64,000 nt of DNA from Acholoe squamosa (taxonomy: Eukaryota; Annelida; Polychaeta; Phyllodocida; Polynoidae): assembly GCA_949317995.1 (NCBI GenBank), contig OX439041.1, forward strand, positions 4,032,501-4,096,500, read 5' to 3'. The position numbers and the translations under genes are program-made. The notes under the pieces were generated by a model. That model worked only from the letters and a program-made list of their open reading frames with translations, was not told the DNA's origin and did no database searches. Below, in pieces: positions 61,101-64,000 of the stretch. Each line of letters opens with the position of its first letter. Position 1 is the stretch's first letter.

Positions 61101-62677
61101 CATCATTGCAGGTTGCACCGTTCTCACACTGATTTGGACTGCAATCATTGATATCGTCTGTAAAAGGGAGATAAACATAAGAGAATCTGCTCCTTATCAT
61201 TTAACATTCTATAGCCGATAGTGGAGTAGTGCACCAGACCCGACAATTGTCATGATGCACAAATGCACCCCTGGTGAGTAACTCACCTGGGCTATATTTG
61301 TGCATTATGACCTTCAGTATTGATAAATTGCACGAAGGGAGACATGACACTCAAATAGGCAATGACATATGGAGTATATATTCTACTTATGCTGCACCAA
61401 TTCATTTGCAGGTTTTAAGAACAGTAAGTGAGTTTTAAAATCGGGTTGAAGTCAGATAAATGTCAGAGTAAGTTGGCAAGTATGAGATTCACCCTGACTC
61501 TAAGGACTTGATTAAGATTTCTAAACACATAGGGGATGTATTATAACAACAGAAAAACATTTAAATAGTGAATGATTGGCCTAAAATCAATTGAAAAAAA
61601 AATAGAAAATGAGGCTTGAGCTGCTGAAAAGAGTGCTTTGCAGGGGCTGGGTAGTAGCAGAGTGGCTGGGAGTGCCCAATAAATGCTTAAAATCAAAGCC
61701 AGGGCCTTATTCTATCATATAAACCACAGATGTGCATGTATTTGGGTGTAACAGAGAAGCTATGGGACCAGAAATCATTTCATCAAGGGCATTACACGAT
61801 TCATCATGCGCCTTACATCAGGCAAGCAACTCTGGTTTTGGGCAACCAAGGCATGTTGAGACTCATTTCTTTTTTTTTAAATGGCACCTCATCAATAGAT
61901 ATATGCCATAGGATGGGTTAGATAAGCCAGTAACGATTAATACAGCCTGTACATACACAAGTGCTGTTTAAGAGGGGTGGGTTGACTTCAAAAATACTTG
62001 AATGTGTATTGCCCGCAAAGGGTGAATAGTACTCAAAAAAGAATTTCACCAAAATTCCCCTATACAGACCCCTTGATGGTGATGAGAAGGAAGTCTGAGG
62101 ATACTATATTTTTAGCTGATCTAATGCCATAAATGATTCATCATGAGACTGACATCACTATTTTCAACTTAGAAGAATGGTAAGCGCAAGAAAAAAATTG
62201 AGACATATCACCTCCATTCCCCATGGAATTGTTTCTTTGGACCCCCCACTAAGGAATAAATAAAATTATGGTGGTCTCTTACTGCTTTGCTTGATGGTTC
62301 AGGGGGTGGAATGAGGTTGAAATTGAAAGAAAATGCTATTTTGGGCCATTTTTTAACTTTGGGCCATTATATCTCAAAAGATTCTGGTCCGACATATGCA
62401 AATTTGACCTTTCTTTGATTCCCAGGATTTTTACTTTCAAATAACACCAAAAAGAGGAAGAATGTTTAAATAGTTTTTATTATGCACGCCCCAACCCAAA
62501 AAAGACACTAAAAAGCAGAAAGTTGGAGCTTTGTCAGGAATCGCCCATATATAGATAACATACCCTCACAGTTGTTGCCTGTGTAGCCTGGTGTACAGGT
62601 ACATGTGTACAAACCCACTTCATCATTGCAGGTTGCACCGTTCTCACACTGATTTGGACTGCAATCATTGATATCGT
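1022..62677 (-). CDS. Large EGF-repeat protein gene, internal part, 26 exons
   Basis: Twenty-six minus-strand exons of 114 bases each encode one EGF-like domain per exon. Every exon starts after TTTTACAG and ends at G|GTATGT, so each is phase 1-1 and adds exactly 38 residues in frame. The domain core runs from DINDC to NNCE, with six cysteines spaced 4, 5, 8, 1 and 8. It fits the calcium-binding EGF pattern: DINDC before the first cysteine, then C-N-D-x4-Y-T-C, in which the Asp is the usual hydroxylation site. C-ENGA-T-C fits the O-fucose consensus and C-APG-Y-T-G-NN-C the O-GlcNAc (EOGT) consensus; CSPNQC does not fit the O-glucose site. Such arrays occur in Notch, fibropellins and other extracellular or membrane proteins. 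No signal peptide, membrane segment or other domain lies in the window, so the protein cannot be named. Coordinates span the first to last exon seen; both ends of the gene lie outside. Confidence 0.8.
1240..1284. other. Conserved intronic hairpin, one per complete unit
   Basis: The perfect palindrome GGTGAGTAACTCACC (1251-1265) is bracketed by CCC/GGG and by AATGCAC/GTGCATT, giving a possible 45-nt stem-loop. It lies about 105 bases upstream of the EGF acceptor in gene direction and recurs at the same place in every complete unit; this is the first copy. On the minus strand it contains CAG|GTGAGT, a consensus splice donor. It is absent from the five exon-less units. Confidence 0.5.
2543..2656 (-). 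CDS. EGF exon 25 (Ala form)
   Basis: Consensus exon, the first after the exon-less block in gene direction. Private intron changes include CACGGGGTGG and CCGCCATATG. Confidence 0.8.
3042..8701. repeat. Block of five exon-less 1,132-base units
   Basis: Five consecutive units lack the same 388 bases, equivalent to 974-1361 of the first unit. That removes the EGF exon, its splice sites and the intron hairpin. Deletion junctions (AAAAG|TACTAATGC) are at 4014/4015, 5146/5147, 6278/6279, 7409/7410 and 8542/8543. All five share further variants (GTTTTAATAATTT, CTGCACACCC, TTTGAAGG), so one deleted unit was amplified, not five separate deletions. For the EGF gene the block is only intron. Confidence 0.9.
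9711..10181. mobile_element. Miniature inverted-repeat element, copy 1 (471 bases)
   Basis: Bounded on both sides by TTAA (9707-9710 and 10182-10185), with 18-bp terminal inverted repeats GGTGGTACCACCCTAAAT. The outer 12 bases of each end are themselves a perfect palindrome. There is no coding potential. A TTAA target duplication is typical of piggyBac and Kolobok type elements; which of these mobilised it cannot be told from the ends alone. Confidence 0.75.
10186..10997. other. 812 bases between two miniature elements
   Basis: AT-rich sequence foreign to the array. At 10402-10421 it has an exact 20-base inverse match to 9873-9892 of the flanking miniature element (GCGAAAAATCTGATTGCACT), and it has looser CCATGG-centred similarities. 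It may be an older, decayed relative in the opposite orientation. An 88-codon open frame at 10311-10577 shows no recognisable domain. Confidence 0.4.
11002..11468. mobile_element. Miniature inverted-repeat element, copy 2 (3' end clipped)
   Basis: Same orientation as copy 1 and nearly identical; I see one clear substitution, GTCCGCAGT against GTCCACAGT. It starts after TTAA at 10998-11001 but lacks its last few bases and the right TTAA. It joins the array directly at GGTGGTAC|ATACCC, next to an EGF exon, with AC shared at the junction. Confidence 0.7.
11473..11586 (-). CDS. EGF exon 24 (Ala form, donor fused to a miniature element)
   Basis: The exon and its acceptor are normal. Downstream, the usual intron start is replaced straight after GTATGT by the end of a TTAA-type miniature element (GTATGTACCACCC). 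The six donor bases survive, so splicing is plausible, but the next intron would be about 8.8 kb, because five exon-less units follow before the exon at 2543. Confidence 0.75.
12994..13107 (-). CDS. EGF exon 23 (Ala form)
   Basis: Consensus exon. The unit is the partner of the one at 16530 in a three-unit, about 4.56 kb block duplication. Confidence 0.8.
14512..14625 (-). CDS. EGF exon 22 (Ala form)
   Basis: Consensus exon. Small private differences in the unit: CAGGGGTGG shortened by one G, and CCAAAAGAGG shortened by one A. Confidence 0.8.
16031..16144 (-). CDS. EGF exon 21 (Ala form)
   Basis: Consensus exon. The unit has private changes TGATGATAAGG and AAGAGAAAGAATG. Confidence 0.8.
17551..17664 (-). 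CDS. EGF exon 20 (Ala form)
   Basis: Consensus exon. Its unit shares GCAGGGTGGC, TACATGATTCATCACG, GCTGATAGTGG and CCTACAGTATTG with the unit at 11972, three units away. Confidence 0.8.
19071..19184 (-). CDS. EGF exon 19 (Ala form)
   Basis: Coding sequence and splice sites match the consensus. An intron change at about 19226 (TTATCGTTTA instead of TTATCATTTA) removes an upstream ATG, so a simple ORF scan misses this exon; it is intact. Confidence 0.8.
20590..20703 (-). CDS. EGF exon 18 (Ala form)
   Basis: Consensus exon, sister to exon 17 by shared intron variants. Confidence 0.8.
22109..22222 (-). CDS. EGF exon 17 (Ala form)
   Basis: Consensus exon. Shares AGAACCGACTATTG in the upstream intron with the unit at 20590, marking them as sister copies. 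Confidence 0.8.
23628..23741 (-). CDS. EGF exon 16 (Ala form)
   Basis: Consensus exon. Belongs to a run of units (about 19570-25609) sharing GGATCTATTAT, TTTATTGCCC and, in three of them, GGGGGCTTTG. Confidence 0.8.
25110..25223 (-). CDS. EGF exon 15 (Ala form, 36-base intron loss)
   Basis: Consensus exon. About 23 bases into its downstream intron, 36 bases present in other complete units (GACACTAAAA through TCAGGA) are missing. The GTATGT donor is unaffected. Confidence 0.8.
26628..26741 (-). CDS. EGF exon 14 (Ala form)
   Basis: Consensus exon. Private intron changes are GTGAGAGCT downstream and GAATATGCTCC upstream. Confidence 0.8.
28148..28261 (-). CDS. EGF exon 13 (Thr form)
   Basis: Thr form. 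An intron change upstream of the acceptor (AAACACAAGAG instead of AAACATAAGAG) is outside the splice-site core. Confidence 0.8.
29668..29781 (-). CDS. EGF exon 12 (Thr form, Asp to Asn)
   Basis: Reads NINDC instead of DINDC through a GAT to AAT change. This residue is normally a calcium ligand. Asn is allowed in the calcium-binding pattern, so binding may be weakened rather than lost. Also carries the Thr form of the C-terminal half. Confidence 0.8.
31188..31301 (-). CDS. EGF exon 11 (Ala form)
   Basis: Coding sequence identical to exon 10. The intron has a private GCTAATTTGG where other units have GCTATTTTGG. Confidence 0.8.
32708..32821 (-). CDS. EGF exon 10 (Ala form)
   Basis: Consensus exon. 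The unit (31687-33206) and the one at 30167 share CTTGAAAGTG, a 10-base T tract and loss of three bases (ATTCTCATGAG), marking a two-unit duplication. Confidence 0.8.
34231..34344 (-). CDS. EGF exon 9 (Thr form)
   Basis: Thr form with a coding sequence identical to exon 8. The unit has an 11-base T tract near 33535, against 9 in most units. Confidence 0.8.
35753..35866 (-). CDS. EGF exon 8 (Thr form)
   Basis: Thr form with linked silent ACA. Its unit and the next (34231) share intron variants TTCTCCTATAC and TGCTTTTCTTG, so they look like a recent neighbour duplication. Confidence 0.8.
37272..37385 (-). CDS. EGF exon 7 (Ala form)
   Basis: Consensus exon. Private changes (GATAATGG, CATGAAGGG) lie only in the flanking intron. 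Confidence 0.8.
38789..38902 (-). CDS. EGF exon 6 (Ala form, silent GAT)
   Basis: Third exon with the silent G|AT split codon. In gene direction, transposon copy 1 lies in the intron upstream of it, starting 165 bases from the acceptor edge of the exon. Confidence 0.8.
39064..39067. other. Target-site duplication ATTG, left of copy 1
   Basis: Unoccupied units read CAGTATTGATAAATT. Here CAGTATTG is followed by the element and ATTGATAAATT resumes after it, so ATTG is duplicated. Confidence 0.8.
39068..39097 (+). repeat. Left terminal inverted repeat, copy 1
   Basis: Begins GACTGATAATCACG and pairs with 47126-47155; mismatches are at positions 4 and 5 only. Confidence 0.85.
39452..39840 (+). 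promoter_or_regulatory. Left cluster of AGACCC two-half-site motifs, copy 1
   Basis: AGACCCGAGAGAGACCCT at 39452-39469 and 39642-39659, then a variant (GAACCGAGAGAGACCCT, from 39806) directly followed by one at 39823-39840. Each is a direct repeat of AGACCC with starts 11 bases apart. All face the same way and lie upstream of the inferred leader exon of gene A. A binding role is inferred. Confidence 0.5.
40136..40390 (-). promoter_or_regulatory. Second cluster of the 18-bp motif, opposite orientation, copy 1
   Basis: GGGTCTCTCTCGGTTCT starts at 40136, 40160 and 40310, and GGGTCTCTCTCGGGTCT at 40374. These sit in the inferred leader intron of gene A and point opposite to the cluster at 39452-39840. 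Confidence 0.45.
40452..42998 (+). pseudogene. Transposon gene A, copy 1 (six coding exons, frameshifted)
   Basis: Exons at 40452-40574, 40733-40838, 40979-41315, 41533-41653, 42600-42668 and 42854-42998, all with GT-AG introns. The reading frame carries across every junction in copy 2. Here exon 4 has eight Cs near 41578 instead of seven, which shifts the frame. The intact protein starts MPYKDRSSAAAK. It has a Lys/Arg-rich region (KRPYRDLTEEGKEEKRRSKR), an Ala/Pro then Thr/Ser-rich stretch with KRRSRRAKGG, and a C-terminus with RYNLRGQLHVTYYTGR and an acidic tail. I recognise no family. Its basic character fits a nucleic-acid-binding accessory factor of the element, which is inference. A poly(A) signal lies at 43242-43247. 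Confidence 0.6.
42362..42480. repeat. 52-base tandem repeat carrying the motif, copy 1
   Basis: Two full 52-base units start at 42362 and 42414, followed by a decayed third. Each holds AGGGTCTCTCTAGGGTCT (or AAGG) plus GTTACTATGGACATCATCC. Related single pieces occur at 41388 and 43350. The repeat lies in the intron before gene A exon 5. Confidence 0.6.
42999..43427 (+). other. Copy 1: gene A 3' region and gene B leader
   Basis: AT-rich, with TATCTATCTATC-like runs, an AATAAA at 43242-43247, one AGGGTCTCTCTAGGGTCT at 43350-43367 and an acceptor-like TTTACCTTCTAG ending at 43414. The in-frame stop at 43377-43379 limits how far gene B could extend upstream without splicing. Confidence 0.5.
43428..45824 (+). 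pseudogene. Transposon gene B, copy 1: DDE-like transposase broken by TAG
   Basis: A single open frame from ATG 43428 to TGA 45822-45824, interrupted only by TAG at 45138-45140 (codon 571). Order of parts: a short basic/helical N-terminus (about residues 10-40); a four-copy 16-residue PQPAATDAPQLAEPAA repeat; a Cys-containing segment (RPIWCKL, SVCLCKQHANM); a core with MDYAEN (Asp456) and TDSPSSQYRN (Asp539); and, just after the stop, SGHGKGACDGVGGTLKR. The tail is acidic with four IPLAQL-like repeats and ends Arg-rich. These motifs resemble a widespread group of uncharacterised metazoan transposase-like proteins, in which as I recall a Glu precedes (A/S)GHGKG. The TAG would then replace the third catalytic acid. 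The start context (TCGATGC) is weak, so an upstream exon is possible. Confidence 0.65.
43719..43910 (+). repeat. 48-base coding minisatellite, four copies (transposon copy 1)
   Basis: Four perfect 48-base units inside gene B encode PQPAATDAPQLAEPAA; a partial fifth follows. The repeat also creates long false open frames on both strands. Confidence 0.9.
45825..47125 (+). other. Copy 1: 3' region of gene B and right non-coding part
   Basis: Likely 3' untranslated region with AATAAA at 46110-46115 followed by a T/GT-rich stretch, so polyadenylation near 46135-46160 is plausible. Beyond it is AT-rich sequence with four 18-bp motifs and no coding exon I can support. Confidence 0.5.
46167..46965. 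promoter_or_regulatory. Right cluster of the 18-bp motif, copy 1
   Basis: Perfect AGACCCGAGAGAGACCCT at 46167-46184, 46219-46236 and 46593-46610, and the reverse orientation at 46948-46965, about 190 bases inside the right end. With the left cluster this gives subterminal motif groups at both ends, as seen for transposase-binding sites in some DNA transposons; the role here is inferred. Confidence 0.5.
47126..47155 (-). repeat. Right terminal inverted repeat, copy 1
   Basis: Read on the minus strand it begins GACCAATAATCACG, matching the left end in 28 of 30 positions. Confidence 0.85.
48398..48511 (-). CDS. EGF exon 5 (Ala form, between the two transposon copies)
   Basis: Same silent G|AT split codon as exons 4 and 6. 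The exon lies between the two 8.09 kb transposon copies, so the introns on both sides are about 9.5 kb long; the splice sites themselves are unchanged. Confidence 0.8.
48673..48676. other. Target-site duplication ATTG, left of copy 2
   Basis: Same duplicated ATTG at the same unit position as copy 1; its partner is at 56764-56767. Confidence 0.8.
48677..48706 (+). repeat. Left terminal inverted repeat, copy 2
   Basis: Same sequence as the left end of copy 1, directly after the ATTG duplication. Confidence 0.85.
48707..50060 (+). other. Copy 2: 5' non-coding region of gene A
   Basis: Equivalent to 39098-40451: leader donor ending at 49562, acceptor directly before ATG 50061, motif clusters at 49061-49449 and 49745-49999. 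Confidence 0.45.
50061..52606 (+). CDS. Transposon gene A, copy 2 (six coding exons, intact)
   Basis: Exons at 50061-50183, 50342-50447, 50588-50924, 51142-51261, 52208-52276 and 52462-52606. They total 900 bases, giving 299 residues plus stop. Phases run 0, 1, 2, 2, 2, and every intron is GT-AG with a pyrimidine-rich acceptor. That this chain of exons stays open, and that only the seven-C form does, is the main support for the model. A second acceptor before GATACCTGAG (exon start about 51488) would give an alternative short ending (IPESTPVSHFNL, then stop). Roughly, residues 1-76 are basic, 77-190 low-complexity, and 230-299 a more ordinary C-terminal domain. No known domain, no signal peptide and no membrane segment. 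Confidence 0.6.
52607..53035 (+). other. Copy 2: gene A 3' region and gene B leader
   Basis: Equivalent to 42999-43427, with the poly(A) signal at 52850-52855 and one motif at 52958-52975. Confidence 0.45.
53036..55432 (+). pseudogene. Transposon gene B, copy 2: DDE-like transposase broken by TAG
   Basis: Same layout as copy 1, with the TAG at 54746-54748 and the final stop at 55430-55432. The only amino-acid difference I found is SKNVG against SKSVG, about residue 234. Sharing the identical nonsense codon shows that it predates the duplication of the two copies. The frame after the stop stays open for 227 codons to the same end in both copies, so the damage is a single base change, possibly recent or tolerated by readthrough. 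Confidence 0.65.
53327..53518 (+). repeat. 48-base coding minisatellite, four copies (transposon copy 2)
   Basis: Same four units and number as copy 1. The equal copy number in such an unstable repeat argues that the two elements separated recently. Confidence 0.9.
55433..56733 (+). other. Copy 2: 3' region of gene B and right non-coding part
   Basis: Equivalent to 45825-47125, with AATAAA at 55718-55723 and motifs from 55775 to 56573. Confidence 0.5.
56734..56763 (-). repeat. Right terminal inverted repeat, copy 2
   Basis: Same sequence as the right end of copy 1, directly before the second ATTG. Confidence 0.85.
58006..58119 (-). CDS. EGF exon 4 (Ala form, silent GAT)
   Basis: The split codon is G|AT (Asp), a silent change shared only with the exons at 48398 and 38789. 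It marks the three-unit block that includes both transposon-bearing units. This unit has no transposon at the corresponding ATTG site near 58285. Confidence 0.8.
59526..59639 (-). CDS. EGF exon 3 (Ala form, split codon Glu)
   Basis: The acceptor is followed by AG instead of AC, so the split codon reads G|AG (Glu) instead of G|AC (Asp). This lies just before DINDC and is one of only three amino-acid-changing variants seen in the 26 exons. The TTTTACAG acceptor is intact. Confidence 0.8.
61044..61157 (-). CDS. EGF exon 2 (Ala form)
   Basis: Consensus exon with Ala in CTCAPGYTG. The surrounding unit shares ATTCCATCAAGG and GCAGATTGGC with the transposon-bearing units at 37771 and 47380, marking it as a relative of that block. 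Confidence 0.8.
62564..62677 (-). CDS. EGF exon 1 (Thr form)
   Basis: First exon of the window in gene direction. It has ACA (Thr) instead of GCA (Ala) in the CTCxPGYTG stretch, together with the linked silent ACA for the Thr of GYTG. Its downstream intron carries a few private changes (TTATTATGC, CCCCAACCC, AGTTGGAGC). Confidence 0.8.
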
Positions 62678-64000
62678 CTGTAAAAGGGAGATAAACATAA
62701 GAGAATCTGCTCCTTATCATTTAACATTCTATAGCCGATAGTGGAGTAGTGCACCAGACCCGACAATTGTCATGATGCAAAAATGCACCCCTGGTGAGTA
62801 ACTCACCTGGGCTATATTTGTGCATTATGACCTTCAGTATTGATAAATTGCACGAAGGGAGACATGACACTCAAATAGGCAATGACATATGGAGTATATA
62901 TTCTACTAATGCTGCACCAATTCATTTGCAGGTTTTAAGAACAGTAAGTGAGTTTTAAAATCGGGTTGAAGTCAGATAAATGTCAGAGTAAGTTGGCAAG
63001 TATGAGATTCACCCTGACTCTAAGGACTTGATTAAGATTTCTAAACACATAGGGGATGTATTATAACAACAGAAAAACATTTAAATAGTGAATGATTGGC
63101 CTAAAATCAATTGAAAAAAAAAATAGAAAATGAGGCTTGAGCTGCTGAAAATAGTCCTTTGCAGGGGCTGGGTAGTAGCAGAGTGGCTGGGAGTGCCCAA
63201 TAAATGCTTAAAATCAAAGCCAGGGCCTTATTCTATCATATAAACCACAGATGTGCATGTATTTGGGTGTAACAGAGAAGCTATGGGACCAGAAATCATT
63301 TCATCAAGGGCATTACACGATTCATCATGCGCCTTACATCAGGCAAGCAACTCTGGTTTTGGGCAACCAAGGCATGTTGAGACTCATTTCTTTTTTTTTA
63401 AATGGCACCTCATCAATAGATATATGCCATAGGATGGGTTAGATAAGCCAGTAACGATAAATACAGCCTGTACATACACAAGTGCTGTTTAAGAGGGGTG
63501 GGTTGACTTCAAAAATACTTGAATGTGTATTGCCCGCAAAGGGTGAATAGTACTCAAAAAAGAATTTCACCAAAATTCCCCTATACAGACCCCTTGATGG
63601 TGATGAGAAGGAAGTCTGAGGATACTATATTTTTAGCTGATCTAATGCCATAAATGATTCATCATGAGACTGACATCACTATTTTCAACTTAGAAGAATG
63701 GTTAGCGCAAGAAAAAAATTGAGACATATCACCTCCACTCCCCATGGAATTGTTTCTTTGGACCCCCCACTAAGGAATAAATAAAATTATGGTGGTCTCT
63801 TACTGCTTTGCTTGATGGTTCAGGGGGTGGAATGAGGTTGAAATTGAAAGAAAATGCTATTTTGGGCCATTTTTTAACTTTGGGCCATTATATCTCAAAA
63901 GATTCTGGTCCGACATATGCAAATTTGACCTTTCTTTGATTCCCAGGATTTTTACTTTCAAATAACACCAAAAAGAGGAAGAATGTTTAAATAGTTTTTA

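Larger units (their letters stand above)
1..64000. repeat. Tandem array, about 1,520-base unit with one EGF exon
   Basis: Taking ATAACAACAG as the unit start, complete units begin at 1, 1521, 8702 (interrupted), 11972, 13493, 15011, 16530, 18050, 19570, 21089, 22608, 24127, 25609, 27127, 28647, 30167, 31687, 33207, 34730, 36252, 37771 (transposon), 47380 (transposon), 56988, 58505, 60025 and 61543; a partial unit runs 63063-64000. Short exon-less units begin at 3042, 4174, 5306, 6438 and 7569. Units differ by scattered single-base changes and small homopolymer differences; exon and intron look similarly uniform. The exon occupies roughly unit positions 1022-1135, and the rest is intron with no second coding exon that I can support. 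Neighbouring units share private variants, as expected from unequal crossing-over and gene conversion. Confidence 0.95.

Noticed and set aside
1-64000. CRISPR array or bacterial repeat region
   Set aside because: The unit is 1.5 kb, not 25-40 bases, there are no unique spacers, and the sequence has GT-AG introns and EGF domains.
1-64000. tRNA, rRNA or other structured RNA genes
   Set aside because: No cloverleaf or conserved rRNA segment was seen in the unit, the miniature elements or the transposon.

Overview
The window is eukaryotic and looks like an invertebrate metazoan, probably a marine deuterostome such as a lancelet, hemichordate or echinoderm. The evidence is small coding exons with GT-AG introns, a 114-base phase 1-1 calcium-binding EGF-like exon of the Notch/fibropellin type, and a cut-and-paste DNA transposon with intron-containing genes. 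Nothing bacterial is visible: no operons, no ribosome-binding-site-led genes, no tRNA or rRNA. I cannot fix the species.

Almost the whole window is one tandem array with a period of about 1,520 bases. Each complete unit carries one EGF exon on the minus strand inside about 1.4 kb of non-coding sequence. I count 26 such exons, from 62677 down to 1022. All are 114 bases, all have a conserved TTTTACAG acceptor and G|GTATGT donor, and all are split in the same phase. Joined, they add 26 x 38 = 988 residues of almost identical EGF domains to one large, probably extracellular protein whose ends lie outside the window. Five consecutive units (3042-8701) are only about 1,132 bases because the same 388 bases, including the exon, are missing from each. 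The unit at 8702-11971 is interrupted by 1.77 kb containing two nearly identical 471-base TTAA-flanked miniature elements.

Two copies of an 8.09 kb DNA transposon (39068-47155 and 48677-56763) sit at exactly the same base of two neighbouring units, each with a 4-bp ATTG duplication and 30-bp terminal inverted repeats. They differ at only a handful of positions and share flanking mutations, so the second copy most likely arose by duplication of an occupied array unit, not by a second jump. Each copy has two plus-strand genes, antisense to the EGF gene. Gene A has six coding exons and encodes a basic, low-complexity protein of about 299 residues that I do not recognise; copy 1 has a one-base frameshift. 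Gene B is a long transposase-like frame of 798 codons with MDYAEN, TDSPSSQYRN and GHGKG-CDG motifs. In both copies it is broken by a TAG at the position where related proteins, as I recall them, have the third acidic residue. About 16 copies of an 18-bp motif, AGACCCGAGAGAGACCCT, are scattered through the non-coding parts of each copy and are candidate binding sites for the element's own proteins.

The points of greatest interest are the homogeneous, frame-neutral EGF exon array (with exon-less units and block duplications) and the two-gene transposon with its repeated two-half-site motif.
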